Source: Blasia pusilla (taxonomy: Eukaryota; Marchantiophyta; Marchantiopsida; Blasiales). From it: a stretch of 64,000 nt of DNA. The position numbers were made by a program, and so were the translations under genes. Where the stretch lies: contig CM114273.1 in the NCBI GenBank assembly GCA_050084515.1, positions 13,888,001 to 13,952,000 of the forward strand. The letters are read 5' to 3'. Shown one piece after another: positions 22,600 to 35,721 of the stretch. The notes under the pieces were generated by a model. It was given only the letters and a program-made list of their open reading frames with translations. It searched no databases and was not told the origin of the DNA. How positions within the stretch are numbered: position 1 is the first letter of the stretch; each line of letters begins with the position of its first letter.

Positions 22600-24350
22600 T
22601 AAGGATCATAATTATATTATAATTAAGCTAACATAATTGTTAATTTGGATAGTTGGTTTGGATGCATTGTGAGACAATAGAGATAAGAGATAGGTTGTAT
22701 GTAATACAAGAGCCTAGTAATTAAAGAGTGGAAGAGATGAGTACACTTGGTGATGAAAATGTCAAACCTTGGTCATGGTCCTATATATCTTAATGGCTAA
22801 TGAAATGCAACTACGCTTTTGTGGAGACTACTATGAAGCTGCCACCACCGTACCTACCACTCCTTGCAGCAATTTCCTTTCAGCTACCACGTGTGCCCTA
22901 TGTTGTTCCAATATAGCGAGTTCTTTTTTCACACTGTCTTTGATTATAAGCTCCATGGAAAAAACGTGAGTGTTTCATATGACCCCAAAAATAAGAATAC
23001 TATTTCCAACAAAACATATAGGTCTCGTAATGAAAATATTATTGTCTTGCAATTGCATCTTCATGACATGGGTTTTTTTTAGATTCTCGTGTTATTTTTG
23101 CCCACATTTATGAAAAAGAGATGGGTCTTGTCATGAAGATGCACCTGTTTCAAACATAGAAATTTCACCTGGTGTTTAAGGGAGTTAAAAAGAATTGGGT
23201 TGTTTTTATTTTTAAATGAAGAAGGGTATAGAAAAGGAATCTTGGTTAGGAGAAAGTGGATGGAAATTTTTTTTAAAGAAAGGTCATTAATAATGAAAAA
23301 AAAAAGCATAGAAAATAGAGGAGTTCTAAGTTGGAAAAAGGTAAGAAAATTTTCTTGAAAAAATCAGGCAAGGAAACTCCAAAAAAAAATATACTTCACC
23401 ATCAAAAAAGACATGAGACCTAACCTTTTACATCCCTAAGAAATAGATATAGATAGTTACAAATTCCCAAATTAAAATCGACTAATTTAGAGCCCGTGTT
23501 ATTCATCGAACCAATAATCACGTCGCCCAAAAGTTTAAAAGTAAGAAAATCTTCTTGTTGGATAATCCGAGATACCCCAACTACATGTGTAAATCATAGT
23601 GGTGTTCGAAAATCAAGAAACTATCATTCCTTAATAATATAGAGTAAACAAAAATAAAAATAAAAATCTATGGGATCATTGATTGTCATGAATGGAATTA
23701 GAAGGATCATTAATCATCATGAGTAGAAGGGAAGATTTTGATTTGAATTATAGAAATTGGCATCCTAATTTTTCCATTAAGCAAACATGACTAAGAGGTA
23801 ATAATTATATACTTGAAGGTGGTAACTCACAAATGTTTTACTTCACCACAAAGGAAAATTTTGGAGTTGATGGAGGAGGAAGAAGTTAAGAATAGCCTAA
23901 CCATCGATAAACATTTCCATTCGAGGAACTTTTTTCCTATTGACTTGTCACATGAGTGTGTTCTAACCAACCACTCCTGTTCTTGTCGGAGTTATTTCAA
24001 ATTTTCAATCGTGTAGCTAGTTGAGTTGGTGTTTATGTTAGCTAGTTGTCAATTTTTTTTACATTCGATGATTCATTTTTTGACTCTTCTTTTGAGATGT
24101 TATTACCTTTTTTTGTCCATTTTTAATGTGTTCTATTATAATAAAACACAGATATATAATGGAGTTGTTAAGCAAAATTATATTACACACTAATAATTTT
24201 CTTTCCATAAATCTATTAATTTTTATATTTATATTTTTATAATTGAAGTTAGCTTATCGTGGATTTCTCTTCTTATTTTAAATACATTCCGGTTTTTTTT
24301 TTAAAATTCTTTTTTTCCTTGTTGTCTCTATAAACTCATGAATCCCTTAA
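22600..24350. other. AT-rich stretch with one inverted repeat, no recognised gene
   Basis: TGCATCTTCATGACA at 23054-23068 is repeated inverted at 23129-23143, with a 60-nt spacer. Otherwise only short frames occur and none is recognisable. Confidence 0.5.
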
Positions 24351-26588
24351 AGATCAGACGGAGTCGGAGTCTCGGAGACTCGGAGGAGAGATGGATGTAC
24401 GATTCAGTCCCCGCGTGCTGAGTTGGCCACCTGCTCATTCCCACCTCCGGGTACAGACAGAGGAGTCGGTATATCCTGTCTACGTAGTACGTACAAGTCT
24501 CGATTTGATCCCGGACAAGTCATGGCCGCGTGGATAGCAAGGGGAAAAGAGTCCAAGGAGATCAGAAAGAGATCGGACATGAGCGGTGGCGATGGCGGAC
24601 AACCTCGGAAATTCGGAATCGTGGAGTGTCGTGCATTGTAGAGCAGCGATGAGCAATCTACCAGTCTTCCTATGACGCACGTGAACGAATTCCTGCCCCG
24701 AGTAAGCGCACGAGGATAGGACGTCACCGAATAGCATGGGAGTTTATGATACCTCTGTACGGAGCATTTACTTTCTCGATTTTCTCAGATTCCAGGCAGA
24801 CGCTCGAGGAGTTCCTGGTGCAGATACGGTCTGAACCATTCCGCAGAGTAAGTAGACACTAAAGTAGTGTGGGAAAGTGGGGCGTCAGTAATGTGTGTTG
24901 CGTGAAGATCAAGCAAATTTTCCTTCGGGCTGTGGATGGAATGCACAGGACAATTGTACGAATCAAGAGAAGTCCATAAATTGCAACAGGATCAATATCA
25001 GACGTGACAACTGTTCTTTTCGCTGATAAGTACATAGGAAGCTTACAAGTTCGCTTTCCCGCAAATCCATACGCGTTTTGAAGGACGAGTAGGTCTGCTG
25101 GCACGGTCTCACAACACTGCTTAGAAAATAAGGAAGTCCCATTCTAATTAGGTCCAGGTGATCATGTTGGAGAGAATTTCCATTGGCCCCTATGCGTGCT
25201 CCGTACAGCATCCAGATGGCCTGGCCTAGGGCCTTTCGTTGCACACAGACGTTTTTCAACAGATCACTTCCATTGCGGAGCATCTTGCATGCGGAGTTTC
25301 CAGTCCATGCCCCAAACATGCGGAGTAACCTGGCAGAATCTGGAAGAGACAAATAGGCAACACGTTCAACGCTCTTGGACGAGAGCTTTGTAAGTGCATC
25401 CATCAGTTACGCACGTAAAGATGCATCCATTCTCTAAATTCCATCGGTTCTCCACGAATCCTGCCATGCAGATATTGTTGAGAATTTCAGCCGAACTCGA
25501 TCGCGGGTAGAGAAGTGCAAGGTTCCCAGGTAGCGATTCAGACATCTACCCATGTCAAGCTGGTAAGGAGACTGTCACAACAGAACAATTACGTAACTGC
25601 ATAACTAGCAACTCTGAAACCCGAGTCCTGTCCAGAATCATCAACACCGTGGGAGCAAGACAGTCATGGATCGTCTGCGTAGAGATGGCATCTTGTGACA
25701 GACATAGAGATCGCAACCGTCTTTTAATTTTTCATCTTGTGCAACTATGTCATCTTGAATTATTGCCCTATCAATGCTAAGTCTTTTCCGCCACCAATTC
25801 AAGGAACAAAAACATGGTATTCTCCCAAGTTCTCTACCGCTTCTTTGTTCAACAATTGGCCACAAGAACAGAAAGACAGACCATGGAACAGAGCATGGTC
25901 TCCTTGCAAGAGTCTCAAGGAGCCGCAGAACTCCATACAGAGATGGAGATAGACAGCAGGAGCTGAGAAAATAGGAAGATCACAAGCTGATTAGAAAATT
26001 GATCAATAGTAACTCATTTCATCTTTACTCTCAAAACTTTCAAGTACAAAACTCGTCAGCGTAGGTGAATAGCTGCCCAAGTGGGAAGTCCAAGTTCATA
26101 TGGAACATATGCAATCTGTCCTGATGAAGGCCAATAACTTACTGGCCACACAATTTCCTGGGGAATTAGTCTATTGAACTTCCTCGAAGAGACAAATACT
26201 GTCGGAGGCAAGGGCTCTTGAGAGAGAAGAACCAGTTGTCTTTGAAAGTAACGCAGGACAACTGGCCATGCAATTCCTGATGCACAAATGAGCTTCAAAC
26301 AAGCACCATCGGTTGCATTTCGGAACATACATGATCGGACAAAACGAGTTACCCGTTTGCTAGTGCACAACTACGCTAAAAGCAAGCACCAGCGGTTGTC
26401 TTCAGAAATATTACAAGACACAACGAATGAATAACTCAAGTTCTGTGACGATTTTCTCCTCCTGCACACTTGGAGCATTCTTGACCTTTATTGGTCGAAT
26501 TCTCTTTCTGAACATTGCAGGTCTACACCTCTTTGACTCTCGAGAAGGAGAGACTGTACAAATTGTTAAAATCGAGTTTCCCTGGTGT
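24351..26588. other. Mixed-composition stretch and likely 3' UTR of the AHP gene
   Basis: The part near 26589 must include the 3' UTR of the AHP gene. Two longer minus frames, 24963-25403 (146 codons) and 26056-26370 (104 codons), have no domain I recognise. Internal near-repeats such as AAGCACCATCGGTTG and AAGCACCAGCGGTTG (26300-26400) suggest partly duplicated sequence. Confidence 0.4.
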
Positions 26589-28772
26589 TTACTCCATGAA
26601 AGGAAGGGTACCACCAGCAGACAGAATTTGTTGCTCCATCTGCAATCAGATCAGGAATCTGTTACTGGCTTTCTCATGAGATCCTACTTTCAATCATGAA
26701 ACGGCACAATTCATCCATGCGAGTACATTATTTCATTTCTATTGTTGAAAGGAAAAAATACCTACTGATATAAACCCATACAGTCTCACTATTGCATTAA
26801 ACAGGTACTCCTGTTGCATTCAAACACCAGGCGAGCATACGCAAGTTCCTCAGTGTTAAAATAGTTTACGCCCAAGTGTCAACCACTCTATACCTTCCAC
26901 AATTGGTTTCAGTTGATGATGAGTCACAGAAAGAATCCCCAATCTCAGTAAGAAGAACCCCTTCAACCAACTGTAATTAAAGTAAAGCTCTTACAATGTG
27001 GACATCTTACCTGGAGCATGGCATCCAATTTAGCTTTCACCAGGTAGAACTCATGTTTCACCTGCACGAGCGCCTGCCGGCACCTGCATTCATGCACTCC
27101 ATGTGTAAGCAGGTTACAACATTTGAGTTCTAGGATCAAGCAGAAGTGAAGCATATATACTCGAAATTCACAGGCACAGCATGAGACCAGCAACACAGTG
27201 AAGTACAAAGATACTTTAAAACCCCAGTGACCATACACTGATGTACCAAACCCACTCGTTGGCATTTGCAAACAAGCTGAACAGGGACACTCATCACGAG
27301 CCATACAAACAACATATTATAGCCAGAAATCTAAGTGGAGAGCCTCACCCTTCCCTGTTCTCGTCTTCACAACATGTCCGAAACGTTATACAGGCCGTTT
27401 TAACTCTCTGGGCGCCGATACTGATAGTCACAGTACACTCCAGTTAGATCCAGCTACATCTCCACAATTTTACCACAGCGATTGATGTTCTGATCCGGAA
27501 TCAAGGCACTGTTAAGCAATCCGACGGTGTGCAAGAAAAGCTAAGTTTTCCACCCGGTGAGGATAACACTCTAGTGTAGATGAGACAGTTGAGATTTTAG
27601 GAGTAGCAGCTGTGATGTACCTGGAGCTGCTACCTTTGAATTGATGCACGTGAGCATCCACCTTCTTGAAATCAGTCGGTTCGGTCTCTCTGCGGGCGCC
27701 CAAGAGAAAGAAACCATACATTTTCCCCAGGTTTAATACGAACTGTGTAGCGTAAAGCCAAAGCATCTCTAAAATCATCCTGGTGTTTCTGTTTGTGGAC
27801 CGAATAGTGCAAGATGCGCTTGAAATGAGGAGATCGACTCATCGATATTCTATGGAAAACCCAATTGCCTCTCACGGACAAACTCCAGGTGGCATACATC
27901 GTAGCCCTTCACTAACCAACAGTCGTGAGAAAACCCAAGTGAGAGGAACGGCCAAAAAGTAGATGATGACAAGAGAATGCAAAAAAAGGGCTAGAGCAGA
28001 AAGCAATCGAAGACTCCTGCTAAAGGAAAAAAGAAAGGTATTCGACGGACATACAGCGACTCGGTCAATTGCTCGAGAAGTTTCTCCGAGTCTTCGAAGA
28101 ACAATGAAACCACTTCCGCCACGAAATCAGGGTTGTTTGCGTCCTGCAGCAGCTGAAGCTGTGTAAACTGGTCGTCGAGCAAACCCTGTAGCCACCAGAA
28201 ACTACTGTCATTGACACTGCCAGAAGTCGGTCGAGAGAAAATCTGGACGTATGGGTCAAAGAATGGAGGCGAAAACCTAACTTCTACTGTTAAGGATACA
28301 CCATGTCAGTGGTGGATGCAATGACCACCACGATCGTCACGTCAACCTATTTCAAAAGTAAATCCAAGCCAGAGTAGCCACTGAGGGCTGTGTGTACTAA
28401 CGACATTCTCAAAATTACTCGCGCAAAAGTCATCCTACACAAAGAAGCATTGTGATTACTTCAAGCTCTTCGTTACACGATCATGAACTTCTTGATCACT
28501 CAGAGCACTCAACTTCGAATCATGCTGTCCATATGAGGACGTGGATCGACACGTGGGGACTGACAGCCTCGAAGACGGACCAGACTCTGGAGAGATGAAG
28601 AGAAGATTGCAATCTCTCGTTCATCAACGACAAGATTCGCAATGCAGATCGTAAATTTGCCTCGGCCGAGGAACAGAAGCCAGAAATTCGACAAAGAATT
28701 TGAGAAACAAACCTCTGCGAACAAGCTATCGGTGAACTCGATGAGCTGCGCTTGCAGCCTGGCCACATCCAT
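26589..28772 (-). CDS. AHP: Histidine-containing phosphotransfer protein (AHP type), six exons
   Basis: Coding exons, read right to left, are 28713-28772, 28055-28185, 27621-27689, 27349-27420, 27011-27083 and 26589-26639. All have GT/AG borders and compatible phases, giving 151 residues, the usual length for the family. It begins [20 protein letters not shown]. Exon 2 has [19 protein letters not shown] and [13 protein letters not shown]. Exon 3 carries the phosphorylation site in [12 protein letters not shown], with His79 as the phospho-acceptor. Exon 4 starts IGAQRVK and exon 5 has [14 protein letters not shown]. These proteins relay phosphate from hybrid sensor kinases such as cytokinin receptors to nuclear response regulators. 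The start at MDV matches family practice, although the frame is open 110 codons further upstream. The coding frame shows no damage. Confidence 0.95.
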
Positions 28773-29102
28773 TCCCACGGAGCCGCGCGAGGGGCCACCC
28801 ACGCCCTCTTGCTCTCTGATGAAGCCACCACTACTAGATGTCAACCCTGCTACATAAGGAGCACTGCTGCGGCCAACGTCCCATGATGATGGTGCCGATG
28901 GGACCGAATCCGCCGTGGAGATACTGTACGGTCTACTCGTTAGGTCACCATTCCCACCTCCTCGAAGAGCTCCTCTCTCTATCTCAGAACCTCCAACCGA
29001 TGATCCTACAACACCCACGGATGCTGGCAAAGATGTAACCGAAGATCCTCCCCCGCCTCTCTGCCCCTCCGGGAGGTGCGAGGAAGCAGGCGACGCCGGC
29101 AT
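28773..29102 (-). other. In-frame open extension upstream of the AHP start
   Basis: From an ATG at 29100-29102 the frame runs without a stop for 110 codons into the AHP start at 28772. The peptide would be Gly/Ser/Pro-rich (GGGGSS, SSVGGSE, SSSGGF) with no known domain. This is most likely a GC-rich 5' UTR that happens to be open, or an alternative longer N-terminus. Confidence 0.4.
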
Positions 29103-29400
29103 GGAATTCCCACAACTGTGCTCCCCCTTCCCTATTTGTTTTCACCCCAACTTCCCCTCTCCTGCTCGTCCTGCCTTCCCTTCCGCTTCTCTCACTTCCA
29201 CTCTGTCTCTCTCTAGGTCACTCCACCTTTGTCCTCTGTCCCTGCACTACCTGCAGATCTAAGGCCCTTCCCTCCCTCGCAGACAAATTGCTCGCCTTGC
29301 ACCACGCACTTTGCCCCCACCAGTCCGGATGCAAACCTCAACTCCGCTCAACGCCTTCCCTTCACTCGTCGCCTTCTTGCGCTTGCCTTGCTCACCCCGA

Positions 29401-29453
29401 CTTCCTTCCTTCCTTCCTTCCTTCCTTCCTTCCTTCCCTCCCTCCCTCCTTCC
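29401..29453. repeat. (TTCC)n / (CTCC)n microsatellite
   Basis: About nine TTCC units are followed by CTCC units. It lies 0.6 kb upstream of the AHP start and reads as GGAA/GGAG on the AHP-sense strand. Open frames across it are compositional artefacts. Confidence 0.95.
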
Positions 29454-32000
29454 GTCCCGTCCCTTCTGCAGCAGGCCGAGGCTCCACAGCAGACAATCTC
29501 TGCAGCGCCAAGCCTCGCTTCCGAAATGTACTGCCCTGCTGATATGACCTACTCGGCTCTCGCTAGCATGCGCAACCAAAATTCTGTGCTCCCCTGCCTG
29601 CCCAGGCTCACCTTGCCGGTCCTCACCTCACGATATCTACCTCGCTTGCGACTCTTTTTCACCTCAACCCCCCCACCGGCCAGCCACCTTCATCCATTAT
29701 CAGCCTGACCCCGGTACCCTCTTGCTGCGGTGCCTGACCTCACCCATACACAACAATATCGCTAGCACACACACAAGACAAGCGTCTTATTCCCCGCCTC
29801 CCTGCCTCCCCTCTTCCCCGCCCCGGACAACAGTCAGTGGGTCAGTCCCTCATTCCCATCACTCACGACGCTGCAACGCTCGCTCTCGGACTATAATCCA
29901 CTCTACAGTACGCCGGTGCCGTGTCTCCTGTCCGTCTTTCCCGACCTCCTGAGCGTCAACAGAATCAACGAGAGCAATGGCATTTCGTTAGGTGCACCTC
30001 TCCTTCCAGCTCACGGTGCGCAGTTTACTAACCGTTGGCCGAGGTAGGTCACCGAGCTTTCGGGCGTCCTAGGTTTGCATTCAGCGGGGATCGCCAAATC
30101 TGGGACCGCGATTGGCGGCAGAGCTTGGGTTGGAGACGCACCCCTTGACTTGAATATGAAGGACGATCGCCAATGTAGCTGTCACACGTCGCTGTGAAGT
30201 GCAGATACGCGCAGATACGGCCAGTGCCGCAGCATCCTGTGCTCCGTCCCTGCGTGCCATGTCATTCTGCACGGCCTAGCTCTGACGGCTGCTTCCGCTC
30301 CATGCGCACCCCACACGTGTATTTCTGCTTTTTCCGCTTTTTTAATTTCCCCTCGATTTCCATCCGCGCGCCCATCGGTCCCTCGCGACGGACCGGACAG
30401 CCTCCCCTCGCATCCTCGTGAAAATACGTATTAGGTCGCATGATTAGGGCACCCTTCAACTAATTACCCTCGGCCGGACTTCTTTGTCCGCCCTTATTTA
30501 TTAGGCCTCACCGCTCACAGTTCCGATCGAACTTCTCCAACTTCCCCGCTCTCGGGCTCGCGAGGCTTTTATCTGGTCTCCAGACTCCAGGAGTCCAGGG
30601 TCCAGCCCCCTCCATCCTCAGCCATTGACCGGCCATCCGTCGCACGAGTGTGATTAGTCGCTACCGAGGGATCCCGTTTATGGCTCCGATCAGACTTCCG
30701 CGGCATCGGCAGAATACTTTCCCGTCCCGATCGCGGCGATGTAGGCTAGAAACTAGACTATTCCCACGAAACTCCCCCGCACCGTGCTCGGGTCTGCTCC
30801 GGTCCCCCACCTTGATGGTGACGGTCGCTGGCCCGGGGAGACGGGGCCCGCCACTCTCCATTGATCAGTGATCAGCGCGGCTGGGGTCGCTTGATTAGGG
30901 CACCCATCAGTTGCTCATCAGCTGAGCAAATCGCATGCCGCTCCTTCGTCTTGCGGAGATCAGATCTCAGCGGGAGAGACCGGAGATCAGACACCGACGT
31001 CTTCTAGATACATATGCAAACCAATTATGAGAGGACTGTGCCTCAGGAGTACGCGTAAATTTGGTGTGTGAACAGAGAGAGCGCGCGCGTACACACACAC
31101 ACACCAACACAGCCGCTGCTGCGCGGATTGCCGTATTCTAAGTCATCATCAAGTCGGCACAGCGTGCTTCACTGCCTATTCCGTTAACCTAAAGCAGACA
31201 GCACAGCAGTTACCGATCCTAATTACTACCCTCTATTTCCTCACCTCCCGGGCTTGCTTTGGACCCACTCTGTTACTTTTTGCATTTTTCTGCACTGTTG
31301 CATATCCTGCGCTAGATCTTCCACGCGACCCCTTCTCGTCGTGCGTGTGGCCAAAGTCTCTGGGCAAAGACTCGCTGCTCATCGTCCTTAGCACTCACTA
31401 CCAACGCTTTGGGTGACCCTACGCCCGGGCCCTCTTGATCCTGATCTCATCTAAACTCCTCCTCTCCCATCTGCATTTCGCATTCTTCTCCCATGGAGAA
31501 TGCTCCTATGCTACTCTACGCTGGGGCCCTAGGTAGCATCTTCCGTCTGTATTAGTGGCACCGTACTGAGTACTGAGTCCTACTGACAACCCTTCTTCCC
31601 TTTTCCCCGTCTCTTCTGAGACTCCACTCCTACACTCCACATTGAGAACACTATGCCACACATTTCCCGACCCGAAAGCCTCCTTAAACATGTGGTAACA
31701 GCCTGAGTGGGCTTAAATGTTTGGATATCAATTCTCAAGATGTGCACGTTCACGGCTCCGTTTTTTCCCCCACCTGCACTGTACGAAAATTTGAAAAGCT
31801 TGTCAGTGATCCTGGTGCCACGCACCAGGATCACGTCCCCGCCCTCCCTCCTAGTCATAGCAGACTTGGCTCTTGGCCCTGCTGGCGTGGTGAACAAGAG
31901 AACAGGGTGAGATGTATCCCACTTCGCCTTTTAGTTGTCCATGAGGGCATGACACGAACATTCCCTAGGACCCCACAAAAAAACAAACAGACCGCAACAA
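29454..32000 (-). promoter_or_regulatory. GC-rich upstream region of the AHP gene
   Basis: This zone is GC-rich compared with its surroundings and contains no recognised protein-coding frame. It includes a mixed GC/CA dinucleotide run at 31080-31104. Its location upstream of the minus-strand AHP gene suggests 5' UTR, promoter and possibly further non-coding exons. No transcription start can be fixed. Confidence 0.35.
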
Positions 32001-32911
32001 TACTTCTTATTGTTTATTATTTATTGCTACGAGTAATTCGGCGCCCTGTGTTCTTAGTGATTACTTGCTTTTAATAGTAATCCGATGCCTAGACAAGGTT
32101 AGAAATGAAAAATGAACCGAAAGAGAAATTCCAACAATAGAATTCCAAATTTTGGGTCAGGGAAATGTGATCTCGAAAATTTTATTGGTTAGATATTTTT
32201 CTAAGTGAATGTGACTCTTGTGTGACGCTGTTGGACACATGTCTTGATTCTATGTTTTAGCGTGAAAATTGCTCGAGTAAAAATTAATTAAACTATATTT
32301 TCAATTCATTTTTTTCTACAAAAGTTGACCTGATATCCCCTTATTTGAAAAAAGAACACTTTCATCTCTTTTACTTTGAAAATAAAACTATCTTTTTTTT
32401 CCTTGTTGATTGGAGAAGAGGAAGAAAAACTCACTGTCCTTTTCTAACTCCTCATCGCCCCGTTTAAAAAATAAAATCATTCTCACAATGTTGAAAAAAA
32501 AATTTATCTCACCATTCGCCAAGTACCTGATTTACCTCCTCCTTACCCTTACCCAAAATTTTCGTTTTTTCCCAAATATGGTTTTCTTGCTACCTCTACT
32601 TGAAGGTTTTGTTATGAATCCCTCTTCATGGTTGCTCTATCTCTTCGTTATATAAGGTATGATAAGGGATATGTGCGATCTTAACCACCATTGGATCATA
32701 ATCTAGAGTTGGTGTTCGGCCTTGGACAATGATTTCATAATCCATGGGATTATTTGGTGCCCTTTAAATGCATATATTTTTCCCTCCAGGAAACTCGAAC
32801 ATTAAATTTTCCCAGTTGTTAAAAAAATCTATAATATAAGCGAACAAATGAATCCCGTACAAGAATAACAAAAATTTGTATTCAGTGGACCATTCTCGTC
32901 CATGTGAGAAA

Positions 32912-33126
32912 TCTATATTATCATTGGAGAGTGTTTTTTGATTTGCAAACACCTCTCTGTTTGACACATGGCACTTGGGCAGCAAGAAAATGTTTCACAT
33001 GCTACGGGCAACAAGAAAAAAAATTGAAGTTGTGTATGACCTCATTATTCCTTTCACGGGTACTATCAAAAACTCCTCAAACAATTTTTTATTTCCCATG
33101 CATCTCATCGCGCAATATCTTACTAG
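32912..33126 (+). mobile_element. Mini-Helitron (215 bp)
   Basis: It starts TCTATATTATCATTGGAGAG after an A and ends CTTACTAG before a T, the A^T insertion habit and TC...CTRR ends of Helitrons. The interior TTTGCAAACACCTCTCTGTT and GACACATGGCACTTGGGCAG matches the copy at 34556-34776. It is non-coding and presumably mobilised by a Rep-helicase such as that at 51103-60432, whose first bases are similar. Confidence 0.7.
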
Positions 33127-34555
33127 TTGTAGTGGAGTTCCTTTTTCGTTACCTCAATCTCCACTTTTTCCATTGACCACTTCACATTCCTCCCTTCCAA
33201 ATCACTTAACTTCATTCGACTATAACACCAGGAAAAACCAGTCACATAACGATTAGAAAGATTTCATTCCGAGGAAGAGCATTGTGATCTCCAACTAAAG
33301 CGACTAAAGAGAAAAGATTTTTTCTAAACTATATTCTGAAGAGCTTGACAGATGGGGATGGGATGAAAAAGCAAACAAAAGCACCAAAATACTGACGTGG
33401 ACAGCGGGCCCCACGCTCCACCGGATTCGGCAATTTTATGAAAAAAAATTATCCTCCCGTACAAGAACCCCAATTCCAGAGTCCAGACGACCTTAATGTT
33501 CGTGACAGACATTAAGTAGGAAACTTCAAACTTTCTGACCACTTACTGAATTTTAGAGTTTATGTGGTCCTGACAAGAGGGGGGACCGCAGCTTTCCAGT
33601 TCCGGAAAGACTGACCCTTGACCATCAAAGGCGACGCTCCCTTCCTCAAACCTTGACCTAATCGTAGCCGTGTGCGTTCATCGTCGGATGCTCTGCGCAG
33701 CGCCGCAGCCCCCTACACAAATGGGGCATCGTTAGAAAATGACGGGGAAGATGAGGCGATTTGCAAACCAAAATATTATTATGCAAAGACCGTTGATTTC
33801 TAAAGGGAAAAAGCTCAAAATTACTAAATAGTATTAGACATTTCTTTGTAATAAAGACCCGTGGGATGCACGTATCTCCACTTCATAATTCGCATTTGGA
33901 TGTCATTTTCCTTAACCCCATTAACATGATCAAAAGTATTCTTTTAAAATTTAGTAACACTTGGACAGACAAAAATTGCATCCTCCAACTATTACATGGA
34001 TATGTGGAAACTTCTAATAAGAACTATTTCCCCCGTTAGTTTTAAATGGTAAATAGGTCCCAAGCTCGCGAGACCCAAAGGGTCAAAAGGCTAAAAAACA
34101 TTTTACAAATAATACATTGATTTGGAAAAAGAATAAACATACAATTAATTTGAATTTCCTTTTGGAGCTTTAGCTAGGGGGGGGCCTTGTATGAAACCTT
34201 CCAAGAAAGTCATGCACTCTCCATAAACCAAAGAAACATTCATTTGGAAGTGGAATAATGAATGTTGGTGTTACTAAGTAATAGTTGACCGAGTCATTCC
34301 TTGAAGAATTGAGGGAATTCAATTGCTTTGTTGCATTTGAAGTCATGTCAAAGGTTGTTAGCTCATTGAGTACACATGGAGAAGTAATCTAATATTTATT
34401 GTTTATAGTATTTTCACAGACATGTTATGGATCTTCAAACCCGACATAAACACCACATAGTTTGACACTTATCAAATTCTTCCTATACACTTCTGCCAAG
34501 TTTCAATCACTCCAAATTCACAATGCCATGAATGTCTGCCTCTTTCGAATACACA
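33127..34555. other. AT-rich stretch, no recognised gene
   Basis: Only short frames with no known motif. Confidence 0.5.
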
Positions 34556-34776
34556 TCTATATTATTATTGAAGAGTGCCTTCTTGATTTGCAACCACCTC
34601 TTTGTTTGACACGTGGCAACTGGGCATCAAGAAAATATTTTACATGGTACGGGCAGCATACAAATTTTAAATTTGCATGTAACATCATTACTCCTTTCAC
34701 TCTCTCAAAAAGGACTCCTCAAACAGTTTTTTTTATTTCCCGTGCATCGCACCATTTTGCACGTGCATCTTAATAG
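34556..34776 (+). mobile_element. Mini-Helitron (221 bp), second copy
   Basis: It starts TCTATATTATTATTGAAGAG after an A. The body matches 32912-33126. The 3' end has GTGCATCGCACC and GCACGTGC with ATAG before T, so the terminal CTAG is mutated in its first base. It lies 1.4 kb from the first copy in the same orientation. Confidence 0.68.
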
Positions 34777-35721
34777 TATTTGTTTATTCGTGAATACATT
34801 CTCGGTCGATATGTGCGCGAAAATTTCTCCACCATTGATTCAATGGGATCTGTAACCATTTTTTTAGCGCTTTAGGAGAGCATTAGGGTTTAGGGTATTC
34901 TCATTGGAAATCGTATAAAATTATTAAACTCAGACCATTTCATACTTTTTCGGTGAGAGTGGAGTTAACAGTGCAACATTGGAATGTTAACTTGGATCAG
35001 AGTATCTAAGTGAGTTTTTCAAATGTTTCCTTCCAATTATAATGCATTCCTTCATAAAGAGAGGTTGTAGATGTAAAATGCTTCTTTTCATTTATAAAAC
35101 ATTTTCGCAAGGAGATTTTTGCTTTCATTTACAAAGCATTCTGATAGAGAAGCTAGTGATTTCAAATGCTTGAAATATTTTCCTTCAAATCTAGAGTTGT
35201 TGTTACAATTTATCCATAGCTTCTATTTTAGATTCCACAATTGTTGTTGAGTTGTTCTTACAGAAGTTACCGCTTCTAGTGGAGTTGCTTGTGGCTCCAT
35301 TCTACTCTTCAACTTTGTGTCCACTTTCTAAACTTTCTACTAATTTCTCCTATTGCACACGATCTACTCATGGTCTACAACTTGCAACGGTCCCACTCTC
35401 TAGCCATACGGTAAGTAGCAATAACGATCTATCTGTATTGCAAACCTAAATCTTCTTATGCACTTTGAAAACTTCTAAGATGGAGATATTGTACCTTTGG
35501 ATGACTCTAAATGGTTTTCATCTTTACAAGAAGAGTATGTAAGCTTTTGTTCTTATCCAAATTTGGCTAATGCACAAATTGAATCATTTCCAAATCAAAT
35601 TGAGTATTCAATTCTTGAACAGTCTCTAGAACAAGGGAAAAAGTCAGGCAGTGACAAAAGGTATTCATAGGGAGAAAGGCTCAGTCCACTTGATTGGAAT
35701 CTAAGCATTGAAGATGCGAGG
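34777..35721. other. AT-rich stretch, no recognised gene
   Basis: Short frames only (for example 35252-35449), with no motif recognised. Confidence 0.5.

Noticed and set aside
26056-26370. Minus-strand frame as a separate gene
   Set aside because: It lies just downstream of the AHP stop, in the probable 3' UTR zone, and contains no recognisable domain.
29229-29708. Long overlapping frames across the TTCC microsatellite on both strands
   Set aside because: They owe their length to the stop-free tetranucleotide repeat and GC-rich context; no protein motif is present.
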